Assembly (NCBI RefSeq): GCF_019097595.1
Contig: NC_080717.1
Span: 11,407,336 to 11,471,335, forward strand
Length of the DNA stretch: 64,000 nucleotides
Reading direction: 5' to 3'
Source: Hemibagrus wyckioides
Taxonomy: Eukaryota > Chordata > Actinopteri > Siluriformes > Bagridae
Positions within the stretch are counted from its first letter, which is position 1; every line of letters begins with the position of its first letter. The notes below the pieces were generated by a model. The model ran no database searches. It worked only from the letters and a program-made list of their open reading frames with translations, and was not told where the DNA came from. The translations under genes and the position numbers were made by a program. Positions 24,950-38,534 of this stretch are shown piece by piece.

Positions 24950-26709
24950 CATGAAATGTATATTCATATCCTTGAAATGTATATTCAGTGCATAAGAATA
25001 AAAATATTCTGATTCTGTCAAATGCTGTACATGTAAAATGCCTACCTTTTAGAAGGTGGAGAAGTTAAATAGAAAAGCTCAGTGAGTTCTACCTCTAGCA
25101 GTGACTGAAAAGATGAAACGCTCCTTATAAAATAACATCAAGTGGATCAAAATGCCATTATATTGTTCACTGCTCCACTGGGTCAAAACCCACAACTGCA
25201 GATAATCTGACCAGGGATACTGCATGTCTCCGTTCATCAGTGACCACACATCCGTTCATTGTGGAAGCCATCAGGGTGTTCCCCTCACTTGTGAGATTAA
25301 GAGTGGGAGCCAGATTTTCTCTGGCCATCTTGGGGCCACAAGCATGGCTCTATCTTTTGACAGCTGATCCTGTGTAATGTGGGCAGTATCAGAGAACGAG
25401 GCAAAACTATATGCTTACAGAAGGCTCCAAAACCAAATGTAAGATGACAACAAGTGACTCAGAAGGCCATTTTTTACTCAACAGGGAGTTGTCTCTGCAT
25501 CAGGAAATGGACAACCTGAGAACCCGCACCACTTTTTCACCACATTGCTATCCAGCCAATGAGTGACGATGGTGATCATCTCTCCAGGAAACCACTCTTA
25601 ACTAGACCCCCTTTTTTTGAGAAAGGTCTTGTGCCTACAGCATTTCATTGCTCAAGCTCCTTTCACCAAGATGCTGTTGGTTGCACTTGGACTACAGCTG
25701 TATGTTGACCCCTCTGAAATGTGAGGCACTATTATGGGTCAGAATTGGACATAATTGCGCACTTCTGGTATACCTGTTCCAGGAAAGCAAATCATCATAA
25801 ACTGATGTGGCCTGATGACTGCATGGAATGAACAACCTCTGAGAACTTTAGTATATGAAAAGAGAGAACTTTTATGGCTTGACCTACTGGGCAGATCAGG
25901 AATGCTTGCTGGGACATCTGAGGCATGGTTCTTACTATCTGTAGACAGAGTTTCAAGATCTGTCTCTTTTTCTTTGAGTGTTGGCTGTCATCAAATATTG
26001 CCTAGCCAGGAGGGATGTGGGCTGCATCATAATCAAGTTCTAGGCCTCCTATTGTGGTCAGTGAGGTTGCATTCCCCTAGCCTCACACTCGAGACAGGGG
26101 GCCTCTGAGTTTGTGGTTGTGTCTTGCAAGTAGTCAACTAAGACACAGCTGATGGTCTTTCTCAGACTCTAGAAGATTAGGTACAGAATAACCCTAACTC
26201 AATGAGTACTCTTACATTAAGTACCCTGTCACCTTAATATTACAACTTTGTATCTGTATTAACAAATTCTTGACATATGCGCACACACATTAAAAAATAT
26301 CCAGGTGTTTAGCACAAACCCTGATGGTTAGTACGGATAAAATAGTACAAGAGCTACTTTTACAAGGTCATAAAGAATAAGCTAGGGAAAAATGGCAATG
26401 TGGCATTAATAAAATAAATAAAAATGTTCTTTTTGCATTTCAGCTGCATCATTTGCATAATGATTTTTGTACTATACAAAGCTTGTTGTGTGAGTGTGAA
26501 ACTCAGCGTCTGAGTGTTTTTGCCACTTTCGTACTGTGAATGGCAGAAACATTTGATTCATTTGATTCATAAGTTTCTGTGATTAAATTTCATACTTGTA
26601 TGCACAAGTTGGTACAAAATGTCAATTTAATGTGTCTTCTTCCTCTGTAAAATTATGAGAAGAGTAATATACCACAAACCATAAAAACCACAAAGTGAGT
26701 AGATAAAGT
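24950..26709. other. Intergenic, possible unrecognised old repeats
   Basis: No gene recognised. The stretch at 25.1-26.2 kb is moderately complex with scattered short open frames lacking known motifs. It could be an old retroelement that I cannot identify. Confidence 0.4.
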
Positions 26710-26956
26710 TTGTTGTTGTTCTTTCAGCTTCTCCTTGGTCGGGGTCGCCACAGCAGATCATATGGTCCGCATATCTGATTTGGCACAAGGGTTTATGTCG
26801 GATGCCCTTCCTGACACAACCCTCCCATTTTATCTGGGCTTGAGACCGGCACTTAGAGTTAACTCTTCTGTGGCTGGGTTAGCTCCCTGCCCAGGAATTG
26901 AGCCTAGGCCATGGCAATAAGAGAGTGGAATCCTGCTGCTGGACCACCAGTGGGGC
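26710..26956 (-). mobile_element. tRNA-derived SINE
   Basis: Read on the minus strand it starts 'CCCCACTGGTGGTCCAGCAG', has a B-box-like 'GGCTCAATTCC' and passes through 'GGCGACCCCGACCAAGGAG' into the 3' part near 26710-26750. This is an interspersed repeat type I recognise from fish genomes. Open frames across it are incidental. Confidence 0.6.
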
Positions 26957-27104
26957 AATGAGTAGATAACAGTACGAACGTAAATTACACTGTAGTAGAA
27001 AAACTCTCACTCATAAATCAGTACAGTACCTAGATTATCCTTGAATGATATACAGTGTATATACAGATACAGATATATACAGATAATAAACAGACATATT
27101 AAAG

Positions 27105-27665
27105 ATTCAAAAGGGTAATGGTTGTGGCGAAGAAGCTGACCTTGAAACTGCTGGTTCTGGGGTGAATGCTCCTATATCTCCACCTGGAAGAAAGTAAGTT
27201 GAACACTATGAATGGGATATGAAGAGTCCTTGGTGATGTGTGCTCTGTGCAGATATCTACTCTGGAGAATATGTTTAGTGGTCAGAAGTTGGGCAACTAT
27301 TTCACCATCCAGTAGGGCTTTTCCTACTGGATTTTGTGCTAGCTCTTATACCTCACTGTGATGGAGTTGGTCTGGATGCTCTCACTGGTGCAAGGGTAGA
27401 AATCTGTTAAGATGGGGAGACCAATGAACTTTCTTCAGTATTCTCAGGAAGTAAAGACAATGTTGTACCTTTCTACGCAGAATTGTAGAACTGTGGTGCC
27501 TGGAAAGAGCTTCACGGATGTGGACACCCAGTAAAATGAGGCTGGTGACATGCTCTATTTCAATCCCATGATTGTACATGGAAGAGTGGCTGCTGCTTTT
27601 AGATTTCCTAAAGTCCACAATGAGCTCTTTGGTCTCCTTGCTGTTGAGGTTGTTGGTGGAATGCC
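27105..27665 (-). mobile_element. LINE reverse-transcriptase C-terminal fragment
   Basis: The minus-strand translation gives 'VDFRKSKSSSHSS', 'LILLGVHIREALS', 'LRRKVQHCLYFLRILKK' and, after a frameshift, 'NRFYPCTSESIQTNSITV'. These correspond to the stretch after the RT active site and the FYRCTIESILT-type signature of fish CR1/L2/Rex-like LINEs. It is 5' truncated and frameshifted, and the clade cannot be fixed by eye. Confidence 0.65.
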
Positions 27666-27918
27666 ATGCTGCTAGGCTTTGTTAACATGTTTTAAATAGA
27701 AAACCATCTGCAAAAATATGTTTTGCACCCAAATCAAAGTTTGCATGATTGGCTGACTAAATGAACAAGTGTATATAGTACATACTCCTTAATAAAGTGG
27801 ACACTAAGTGTACTATTATGCAGAAGTATCATGAGTATAGATTAAATTTTCATTCAATTTGTAAGCATTTGTTACCTTTTATTGCAGTTATATGTACAAA
27901 CCAAAGCTTAACTTAACT

Positions 27919-28030
<112 letters not shown>

Positions 28031-29430
28031 GTCACTCATTAATAAAGTCAACATTATGGCAAATCTGTAGTAGTGGAAAAGCATGCTCCAGACTCTGCAG
28101 ATATAAAAATAATCTACTTTCACATAAGTCATCTTTGGACTGAGTGCAGGTAAGATCGGATCCCGTGGATCACAGCACTAGTGCTAATTATAAAACCAGG
28201 TCTTGAAATTATGCCACAAAAGATTCTCTCTGTGATGGTATGACAGCCTAAATCACTGACCCACACTCCTAAACACAACCAATGCTTTACAAAATACAAT
28301 GTGGCTTGATATCATTTGCCAGGAGATTGAGACAAGATAATGTTTCTACTGGAGGGATTTGCTAGACTGCACGTCCTTTCTTTTTTGCCAGCTGGATATG
28401 CATCACTGCTTCCAAGCAATGGAAATGTACATGAAGACAAAAAAATTCTTCCTTCTTGCTGGTTAAGCACTTAGTCATGAGGATGAATCCAGTTTTTTGA
28501 TGGCCAAAGACCTTCAGCCACTGACATTCAGTTAACCTTAAGCCTTAATTTCATCACTTCATTCATTCTGGCACAATGTAACTACATAACTCATAATTTC
28601 AGACTCAAATACTCCACCCATGGGCCACAGAGCATCTGATATTTCCTTACACACTTCTGATCAAAAGCTTCAGAATATTAAGGGTTGCAGTCTGACTGGC
28701 TCTCTGCTCTTCCACACACCACTCAGATGGAATGATTTTCGGTTTTAAACATAGTGACACAACAATAAAGTCAGTATAGAATCCTATCTTTAACAGCGGT
28801 TAGTGAGTGAAAGAGATCATGTGTTTGCAGAGGTACTCTGAAAGTTGCAGTTCTTGAATATGACCAATAAAAAAGTGGTGTTGCAGAACTATGTAGTGAA
28901 AACCTATAACAACTACACTGTGAACAATGAAGTATGACAGAGAGACATGAGAAAACTCTTTCCAAATCTATTATCCAACACAGGAGAAATGGTAGCAGCA
29001 TTATTTGGCAAAAAAAAAAAAATCAACAGCTTGTCATTTTATAATCCTTAATCCTTTTTAATCCTTTAAGTTTTGTGTTTCTCAAAGTTTGAAGCAGCTT
29101 TTCTTCAGTCAGCACTGATTTATATCTAAAGGAGTCAGCAATTAGGTGCAGGGTTTTTTTTGCAGAGATATTTGTATCTTCTCTAACTTCATTTTTTAAG
29201 AAACTTGTCCATTCAATTTAATATCTTAATTATGGGAGAAGTAAGATGTGAAAATGGAATAATAGTAGTTGAAGCTAATTGCCGATGGTTTTTATGGATG
29301 GTGGAATTACAGGGTTTTTTTATCCAGACCATTTGAAATCTTGTCACTCAGAATTATTGGACTTTGTGGCAAAATATCTGTATAATGTTACTCTTGGGTT
29401 ATTTTAGGTTTCCCAAAAAATATATTGGGT
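28031..29430. other. Intergenic, nothing recognised
   Basis: AT-rich, without a supportable gene, clear repeat family or RNA gene. Confidence 0.5.
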
Positions 29431-29439
29431 AACACTACA

Positions 29440-30220
29440 CTGATTAAACCTTGACAGGTGAAATGAATAATATTGATATTTCATTACAAAGACAACATTG
29501 TTGTGTTGCAAGCAGGTAAAATGGGCAGGTGTAAGGATCTGAGTGACTTTCACAAGGGTCAAACTGTGATAACTAGACGACTGGATCAGAGCATCTCCAA
29601 AACAGCAGGTCTTGTGGGATGTTTCTGGTATCCGGGTGGTTAGTAGAAACCAAAAGTGGTCCAAGTAAGGACAACCGGTGAAGCAGTGACAGGGCCATGG
29701 TCACCCAAGATTCACTGACGCGTGAGTGAGGAGCAAAGTTGAGCCATCTGGTTCAATCCCACAAAAGAGCAATTGTACATCTAATTACTAAAAAATGTAA
29801 TTCTGGATGGACCACCGACTTAAACCCTGTTACAACCCTACATGATAACAGTGTTCCATAATGGCAGCCACCTCTTTCAGCAGGATGATGATCCCGGACA
29901 CACTGCAAAAATTGTTCAGGAATGATTTGTATAACATGACAAAGAGTTCAAGATGTTGATTTGGCCTCCAAATTCCCCAGATCTCAGTGCAATCAAGCAT
30001 CTTTGATTTGTGTTGGACAAACAAGTCTGATTCATGGAGACCCCACCTCGCAACTTACAGGACTTAAAGGATCTGTTGCTAACGTCTTGGTGCCAGAGAC
30101 CACACCACACATTCGAGGTCTCGTTGAGTCCCTGAACAGACAGAGCTGTTTTGGTGGCACAAAGACACAATATTAGACAGCTGCGTTTAATATTATGGCA
30201 TCTCGGTCAATAAAGCTGCA
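29440..30220 (+). mobile_element. Tc1-like element with decayed transposase
   Basis: Translation of 29520-29790 gives '[20 protein letters not shown]' then '[13 protein letters not shown]', a Tc1 transposase N-terminus, followed by in-frame stops. Around 29875-30010 comes the complementary catalytic part ('FQQDDDPGHTAKIVQE', then P-N-S-P-D-L-S-A-I-K-H-L with frameshifts). The middle is missing. The ends are poorly preserved, so borders are approximate. A different family from the intact copy at 23.7 kb. Confidence 0.7.
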
Positions 30221-31045
30221 CCAAACTTTGTTAAGAAGCATCCATGACTGAAAAAGTGACAATGCAAATATCACTTTTTTTGCAAATCAGAAATGAACTG
30301 ATAAAAGTATCAAGAAATCTCTAATGATGAGGAATGAAGAAATGTGTTCCCCATTCACTTTCTCTTGACCACTAATGTGAATTCCCTTTTTGTTCTTTTC
30401 GTCTTCCAGGATGTTTTTTTTCTGTTGATTGTACACAATATTGCAAACACAGCTGAAGATCCTCAGCTGATTAACAGCAAATTATGTGATCGGGCTAATT
30501 CCAAACTTAAAAGCAGGTCCTGGGGAGGCAGTAACAAGAAACTACTTAGTCATTTTAGACCTGCGGTTTATTAGTGCTGAGGATCCATGTGAGTTAGCTG
30601 AAGTACTTTCATATGTGTGTGTGTGTGTGTGTGCAGATAGTAGGGGTGTGTCTGGATCACGTGCGTTGAGTGACTGCATGGCCTTGGCTTCGAAAAGAAA
30701 CAGGATCACAGCTGCACATGCAAGATAGATTGCAGAGACTCCATATCATCCGATAAAATGGATAAAAATGTAAACTGTACACTATATATAACTTATCATT
30801 CATACGCCATTTCATTCCTAATTCAGATCTGCCTGGAATAAAAGTGTCTGACCTGATATATCGGTCTGTTCATTCCTATTTATTTTACATTAAAAAAAGT
30901 GTAAGGTAAAGTGTTGGTCATTTAATTTTGAGAAGGGCGATCAATCTGGATAACATTTAATTAATACGTCAGCAGTCTAGCATTAATGGTATTGAATCCC
31001 CAGTTGTAGTTGTTGTTTTTAACATTTCAGTGTGTTTATTCTTTC

Positions 31046-31478
31046 CTTCAGTCTTCTGTAGATGCTTTATCCTGGTCACTCTTAGGAGCGCTTAGTATGA
31101 AATGGGAACAGACACATTAATGTTTTTTGGGAGGAAGAATAAAACCAGAGAACCCAGAGGAAACCCTGAAGAGAACCATTTCAATGCATCATTCATCCAG
31201 CTACTCATTCTTTTAACTTCAGTAACGTCTTTATCCTGGTCACAGTGGATCTGGTGCCAATCATGTAAACACTGGATGCAACTCTGAAGAGTTCAGTTCA
31301 TCCCAGTGCATCCAAAACTATGGGCAATTCAGCATAACTAATTTACCTGCAGGTATTTGGACAGTGAGTGGAAAGTGACATGAATAAAAGGAGAACATGT
31401 AAGCCTTTGCACAGACAGCAACACAGAGCTCTGAGGCTCTGAAGCAGAAATGCTACCTGCTTTACCACCATGCTGTGC
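31046..31478 (-). mobile_element. Two adjacent SINE-like fragments
   Basis: Two tail-type segments in the same orientation share 'CTTTATCCTGGTCAC' (near 31066 and 31230) and continue into 'AGAACATGTAAGCCTTTGCA' and a gene-proximal end near 31478. They look like minus-strand copies of the SINE type at 17.5 kb: a truncated one (about 31046-31188) next to a longer one. Confidence 0.5.
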
Positions 31479-31499
31479 TTTATGTTTACTTATGTTTTA

Positions 31500-32038
31500 A
31501 GTGCAAAACTGATGTTTTCATCTCTGGAATTCAGATGAAGTGCCAAAATCAGATATTTTACCTGGGTTAAGTTCATCAGGGAAGTGGTAAGGGAAGTGAT
31601 GGCTCAGTGGTTAAGGTGGTGGACTACTACTCAGAAGATTGAGAGTTTGAATCTTAGGACCACCCAACTGCTGGGCCTCTGAGTTCAGTAGTATAAATGT
31701 AAGTCACTCTGCATAAGTGGCATCTTCCAAATGCTGCAATCTAATGTAAAATTAGCTGTTAGTGTGTGTAGTGTACAGTTTTGGTTGAATACAAAGCTTA
31801 ACGATTAATCAGGGAACAAATTTTTATCCGACAGCAACTTCCCCGGTCATAACCAGCCAACAGTTGCTGATTCTCTATATAACTACAGCACATCTCACTG
31901 GGAATACAGCCAAAGCTTTCTGCAGATTTATGTTACACAAATAAGAATTACTAAGGCTGATGACCTTAACCCAAGCGGAATATCTGATTTTGGCACTTCA
32001 TCTGAATTCCAGAGATGAAAACATCAGTTAGCTGCACT
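31500..32038. mobile_element. Element with ~80-bp terminal inverted repeats and a nested SINE
   Basis: Arms at 31500-31579 and 31957-32038 are inverted copies of each other at roughly 90% by eye. The shared core includes GATGTTTTCATCTCTGGAAT and GATGAAGTGCCAAAATCAGA. Between them lie about 380 bp, of which about 31591-31749 is a SINE. No transposase is present. The layout suggests a non-autonomous DNA transposon or MITE. No clear target-site duplication is visible, so the class is unknown. Confidence 0.7.
31591..31749 (+). mobile_element. tRNA-derived SINE nested in the inverted-repeat element
   Basis: Starts 'AGTGATGGCTCAGTGGTTAA' (A-box-like), has a B-box-like 'GAGTTTGAATCTTAG', and ends in 'GTAAGTCACTCTGCATAAG' followed by 'AAATGCTGCAAT', the 'GGATAAGAGCGTCTGCTAAATG' type of SINE tail. 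Degenerate, but the order of parts is clear. Confidence 0.7.
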
Positions 32039-32336
32039 GCACTGAGACCTCCTTGTCCTGAGCTTTAGAAATTGAATGCCCTTTGAAGCTAGCTGCTTAA
32101 ACCGAACTTTGAAAGGTCGATATATCTTTCCTAGTTATAAATAAAAACATCACGATCACTGGTGTTGCATAAAGATTCAAAATTGCATGCATTCAAAATT
32201 ACGGCCAGCGACAGAGAGGTGAGATTTTTCTGAGTGAGTTTTCTCACATACTTTCAGTTATATTATAATGATGTGGAATCTAAAAAATATATAAAAAGAG
32301 CATAATATTGTCATATAACAAAGATCTACTAAATGA

Positions 32337-32664
32337 TCATTTTAATAGGAACACATTTACCTCTACTCTCTCATCAGTCTGCAGATCCTCCACACACAGA
32401 ATTTTTTTGCACCATTCTGTATAAACCTTAGACATGTGAACTCTGTGTGAAAATCCCAGATCAGCAGTTTCTGAAATACTGAAATCTGGTACTAAAATCC
32501 ATGCCACTGTCTTCGTCATGTCACAGAAATCTGACTTTTTCTCCATTCTGATGTTTGATGTGAACATTAACTAGCTTTGTTCTGCTGCCACATGATTGAT
32601 CAGATAACTCCAAATGACATGAATGAGCAGGTGTTCCTATTAAAATGGTAGGTGAGCGTGTAAC
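32337..32664 (-). mobile_element. 5'-end fragment of a Tc1-like element
   Basis: Read on the minus strand it begins near 32664 with a terminal repeat ('TTTTAATAGGAACACCTG') and runs through 'TGATCAATCATGTGGCAGCA' into the transposase start region ('TTTCAGTATTTCAGAAACTG'). It is the same family as the fold-back copies at 258-800 and 36745-37560, but single-armed. Confidence 0.65.
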
Positions 32665-32999
32665 TATATACGGTTCTGTGCAAACAACTTAAGCACATGC
32701 TGTAAAGCAGAGATATCATCAACAATTTCATGACATTCTAATAAAAATCCAAACATCAAATATTCAAGTCTTATAGGTCTTATAAATTTGTTAGCTTAAT
32801 CACGTGTTTCTGTCATGGATGGAACTTGTAGCAGGATTATAGATAAATAAAGATAAAAGAGCTACAACAAAAAGCTACTTACAAGTTGGTGGAAGTTTTT
32901 TTCCCCTGATTTGAGCAGCTTCAAAAAATATGATGCTCATCGATGCTCTTGTTTTTTTTGTGGTGCATGTGTGATTTATTTTAGGGAACAAACTCTCCA

Positions 33000-34190
33000 G
33001 TGCACTGGAATGATATTGTGATTGAGAGAGAAAGCCTTAAAATGTCTGACTCCATGATCAGTGCCCTGACTACTGAATTAAAGAGCAGCTTTAGAGAAAA
33101 AGCCACAGTTCTTCTGGAGACTCTGACTATCACACTTGCTTCTTGTTTTTCTTTTTTTTTCTTCAGGTCTAAAAATGAGTCTATTACATATGTTACCTTC
33201 TTTACCAAAATGATTTTATTTACTGACCAATAATGCCAGTAAAGCCATAAAACAGACATCTAAGAGAAGATGTGTATCAGTTAGTATTAGTGCCTAAGCC
33301 TTTGGCACAGTATTGTATAAGAGAAATTTTAGCCACTAACTAAAGCAGGAAAGTGTCTTTTGTCATGTGTTGAGAGGAGCGCATTAAAGCGGTCACATGA
33401 CCGTCACGCGAAAAGAGCATGTGGTCCGTACGATCAAACAGTATTCTCTGTTCACTTCTGTAACTGGCATGACTATACTCACTTTTTGGCAGTGTGTACT
33501 AAGTTGTAGCTTAGTAGAAGACATCTGAGACAAGGCCAAACACCATCGTTCTGTGAGAATTTGGCTTGAGGACAATTCAAATTTATAAGCTCTTACACTT
33601 AAGCTGCAGTCAGGCTAGATTACTTCTCAGATGGTGATTCAGGATAGAAAGTTTAAAAAACTGCTTGTTTATAAAGGTGTGAATGAAGTCATCACTTCTG
33701 TTCTGCACCATGGACTAAAAAAAGAGGTGAACTAACCCCACAATTTTCGCACTAATTTATTTGGTTTTATTTCCCAGAATATAAACAAATGAATAATTTA
33801 TAATATATAATTATATATAATTACACTTAACACTTTATATGCTGTAAATACAACTTGCACATACTGTCATAGCCTTATTTATTGATGGACATATTTACAT
33901 ATTTATCTGCACTTGTTCATTTGCACAATTTATACCATCTGCACTTCTGGTAGATGCTAAACGGCATTTTGTTGTACCTGTACTTTGCAATAACAATAAA
34001 GATCAAATGATCGATCTATCTATCTATTGATCAATCAATCTATTGATCTATTGACACTCATGGGTGTCACTAGATCCTTTTTGTTTAATGAAATGTTGCT
34101 GTGGCCCAGTGCAATTCTCCAATTCACGTCTGAAAATAGTCTTTCTGATTCCTCAAACTTTATCATTTAAATTATTTTCTGTGTTTAGAA
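33000..34190. other. Intergenic, nothing recognised
   Basis: AT-rich, no gene. A short (CTAT)n/(ATCA)n patch lies at 34014-34050. Confidence 0.5.
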
Positions 34191-34194
34191 TAAT

Positions 34195-34449
34195 TTATAA
34201 TCACACTCTCCGGTGTCACCCAAATGAGGATGGGTTCCCTTTTTAGTCTGGTTCTTCTCAAGGTTTCTTCCTGATACCATCCAAGGGAGTTTTTCCTTGC
34301 CATAGTCGCCTCAGGCTTGCTCACTAGGAATGATTTTGTCTAACATCTAGGACATTTTACATGTATTTTGTTTCTCATGTTCTGTAAAACTGCTTTGAGA
34401 CAATGTTTATTGTTAAAAGCGCTATACAATAAATTGAATTGAATTGAAT
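34195..34449 (+). mobile_element. L2-type LINE 3' end
   Basis: Contains 'TCTTCTCAAGGTTTCTTCCT', 'GGGAGTTTTTCCTTGCCAT', 'CTGCTTTGAGACAATGT', 'GTTAAAAGCGCTATACAATA' and an (ATTGA)n tail: the well-known 3' end of fish L2-like LINEs. The coding part is absent. Confidence 0.85.
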
Positions 34450-36740
34450 AAAGCCTCATTGTAGCACCAGCTGAAGTGAAAATACCTGCGAATCCTCTTC
34501 AATCATCTGCCACGCCCCCTTGTTGTGCCCCACCCCTTCACTGTGCTCCTCCTCTTTCATCTTTCCCCCTGGATACCTTGACGTGCATTCAGAAGCTAAT
34601 TCAGAATACAATGCTGTAGCTGAGGACTGAGTAGAAGCAGCTACCAGGTGAACATTTAGCACAATGTTAATGTGCAGGATGTGAATTTGTATTCCGTTAA
34701 ATGAGATCTAATTTACTTGGCACAGATTTGATCGATAATGTCAGTTTGTTAAGTGCTAAGTTCTTTTATCTCTTTGGAATTCTGTCACAAGCCAAATGAT
34801 TTCTTCACTGACAGTGAAAGCTTTTTAAGGGATTTGCTTATTAATTAGTTATCTCACAAAAATGTTTTAAATGAGGATTTAAGGAAACAAATAAGAAAAT
34901 ACATAATAGACATCCCATTCATACTCACCAGAATGGTGTTGTTTTTGCAAAGCTACCATACGTCTCCTTACCCCCCCTAGAAATTCAGATGTACCTTTGT
35001 AAAATCTTTGGTGGTCCCTTGCCCCAAGTGATCAAACTCTAGAAAGGCAATCCATAAATCCATCCACTAATCCATAACATCTATCCAATCCATCCCACAT
35101 ACACCAGGACCCCCCCCCCAAATAATAACTTCCTGGGGGTGTATGCCCCCAACCCCCCTAGAACATTGGGTGCCTGATCAAACAGTAGAAACTCCCCTGG
35201 TTTAAGCCACCGTGTCCAGGATAAAACAGCTACTGAAGAAGAATAAAAGAATGAATGAATGGAGTAAATGAACTGCACGGTGTGAGACACCTGTACATTC
35301 TCATGGTAATGAAGGTGGGCTTTGTGCTGCATGAAATGCAGAAGCAGCTTATAATTCTCTGTCCATAGGCTACAAGCAGCTAACTTATCGGCTTGCTAAA
35401 GCAGTACTTATTAGCAAGCTCATTTAACTAGCTTGTGAATGATTATTAGCTTGGGCTAACCAATTAATAAAAATATATTTGCAGGTATGAACACATTTCT
35501 GGTATAAAAATCAATTTCCCCATGCTGAGTCTTTCAGCAAGCCCAGTGAGAGAGAAATTTAGGAGTCATATATAAAAGAAAAACCAGAGAAAACATTGAA
35601 CTGTTAAGAAAAGTAACACTTACTTTGCTTTTATTTGCGTTGCTTTTATTTGCCTTGCCAATAAATAGGGAAAATAAACATCTGTATAGAAAAGGAGAGG
35701 TGTGAACTTTTGCTTCGTTTCAGATGGTCAGTGACCACTTTTTAGCAAGAATGACAACATTTTCAGAACAAACCATACTGTTGCAAGCTGCAGCACAGGC
35801 AGCACTTACACAATGCTACAGAAACACAAGTGAACAAAAAGAGAGGGGGGGGGCGAAAGGATAGATATGTCCACTGTTTGTGAGAGCCTATATATATCTT
35901 TACTCACTTTATGGCACTGATCATAGGTTAAGGGACATTTAAATGTGCATCATCCTTACAATGTTAATTTTTTTTTTTTTTATGGCTTAACATCTCATTT
36001 ACCCATTTACCAAGATTTTCATGATTAATCCCCAGTTCCTCATCAATCCCAAACAGCCTTATGTTCAGGTCTTGTAAGGAAAAGGTGTGACAAAAAAAGT
36101 TTCTCATCTAAAAATGCCAAGAGTCTCTAGAAAAACCCCCTGGATGCAGTGAAGTCAGCAGATATGAGGAATTCCCCAGGGTGCCATTTCCCTGGCACGC
36201 AGGCCCTCTAGCGGATCACAGGGAGAAAAGAGAAAACAAGAACGAGTGATCAGACACAGGCTGAGAAATACCCTCTGGCACGTTCTGATGTGTTAGACTA
36301 ATGACCATGACTGACGTAGCATTGAAAAGGTTTTATTTGAGACAAACATTAGAAGGACAGTAAAACTAGCTCCTGGTGCTAGATATCGAGCCTCTGGCCT
36401 CTGTTTTTTTCTGATATTCAGAAATAACCATGAAGAGTTTCTGTTCTTCACATGGTGCAAAAAAAGTGCACTATAAAAGTCTTACATTAAAAAGCCACAC
36501 ACAATAAAACAATAAATCATCACTGAATATTTAAATATAGCAACTAAAAGGAATGAAGCAACTAAAATCTGGCTCCATGAGGGCAGACTGAGCACCGAGA
36601 GCAATTATATATACATACATTATTTAAAACATGAGACATGACACACCGACTATGGCAAATTAATTGTGCTTTACATGATTTTACATCTATAGCCATTAAT
36701 GACTGAACTAGAAATCAATAAACCCAGGAACCTGCAAATT
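34450..36740. other. Intergenic, nothing recognised
   Basis: No gene. It includes a C-rich patch at 35110-35120, a G run near 35845-35855 and a moderately complex stretch at 36100-36240 without coding signs. Confidence 0.5.
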
Positions 36741-36744
36741 TATG

Positions 36745-37560
36745 TAATTATTTCATCAACTAATCATGTGGCAGCAGCACAATGCAAAAACTCATGCAGA
36801 TGCAGGTCAAGAGCTCCAGTTACTCTTTACATCAACTATGAGAATGGGGAAGAAATGTGAGTTCTGTGGCATTGTTGTAACAGATGAGCTGGTTTAAGTA
36901 TTTCAGAAACTGCTAACCTCTTGGGATTTTTCGCACACACAACAGTCTCTAGAGTTTATGCAGCATGGTGTGAAAAACTAACAAAACTCCTGACAACCAA
37001 AAACAGAACTCTGAAACCATAAAGGGCAGAGGATCACCTAAATTAGACAGCTGAAAACTGGTAAAAAGGCCTGATTTTCCCCCCTGGTATTCAGCTGTCT
37101 GGTTTTAGTGAGTTTGTGCCCATGACAGCCTCAAATTCTTGTTCTTGGCTGACAGAAGAGAAAGCTGATGTGGTTGTCTGCTGCTGAAGCTCATTCACCT
37201 CATTCAAGAATTGATGTTTTGAGCATTTTCTGATGCCTTTCAGTTCACCATGGTGTTAAAGAGTGCTTATTTGAGCTACTGCATTCGTCCTATTGGCCAT
37301 CTTCCTCGGACTTCTCTTATCAACAAGGTTTTTCCACCAACAGAACTGTTACCATTCTGTGTAAATGCTAGAAACTGTTGTGTTTGAAGAGCAGCTGTTT
37401 CTGAAACACTCAAACCAGCTCATCTGGAACCAACACCACAACCTCTCTCTATCTGGATGATTATATACATTGTGCTTCTGCTGTACAACTGGTTAATTAA
37501 ATAATAACACGAATATGTAGGTATCGAGGTGCTCCTAATGAAGTGTCAGTGAGAGTATGT
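36745..37560. mobile_element. Fold-back Tc1-like derivative, copy 2
   Basis: The left arm (about 36745-37070) is the plus-strand 5' half of a Tc1-like element, beginning near 'ATCATGTGGCAGCAGCACAA' and including 'AACAGTCTCTAGAGTTTATG'. The right arm (about 37080-37560) is its complement and ends in the terminal repeat 'GGTGCTCCTAATGAAGTG'. The arms meet near the region equivalent to 'CTGGACAGTTGAAGA' in the parent. The result is a long imperfect palindrome with no functional transposase. Confidence 0.7.
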
Positions 37561-38534
37561 TTCTGTTAATCTGGAATTAAAAAGCCTTTAAAGCTATAGT
37601 GTTTTCTCAACTTATTTGGATCACTATACGAGAGAAAACATCTTCCTGTGAGCTGCGAGTAATCCTCGTGATTAACAGCGTGCTTGTCTGAGCTACGCAA
37701 AACTCTCAAGATAAATCAGCAAGATAAGCCTGGGCTAACGTTTTACACATGATAAGCACGCCTCTGTATTCTGTACATGGAACTAAGTAAGCAGCCAGTG
37801 TTATTATTATATAAGTAACAGGAGCTTTACTTGCTTTTTTTAAAAACTAAAATTATGATTTATTTATTAGATTTTATTTATGTTTTTCTACTGGACTTTG
37901 TATAATAAATAACTCTCTTGTATGATGCTGGTTTTTCATTTACTGCAAAATATTCAACATATCTACACAAAGGTGCAGACAAGAGGCAGTGAATATCCAC
38001 AGATGTTTTAAAGAACTAAAGAGGTTACTTTTCTTCTCTTTCCCCTTTTTTTTTTTAATCCTCCTTTGCAATATAGCGTGACTGTGACAAACTGCGATTT
38101 GAATCCCAGTGTTTACCAGATGTGCATGGAAAGATTGCAGATTTTCTTTCACACCACAGCCCTTTCAAGAAAATACACTATTGCAACATTTCTATCTGGT
38201 GATGTAATGAAAACATTCAGTCTGATTAAAAAAATAAATAAATCATTTCATTGAAAAAAAAGATGGTTGTTCATGATATAAAGATTTGTTGGACCAATCA
38301 GTAATGTTTAGTACTATAAGCTGTGTCCAGATACAGAGGTGCCAACATGACTAACATTATAAACACTAGAGGTTTTTATAATGAAAACCTCAGCATATGG
38401 ATAGACAGCACAGAGCCTCATGAATAAGTAAATATGCTAACGAAAAACCTTGGAGTTTCTACTTTTATCACAGTCATAAAGCAATAACTTAAGGTAATCT
38501 TCAAAAAATAATAATAATATGAAATAACCACAAA

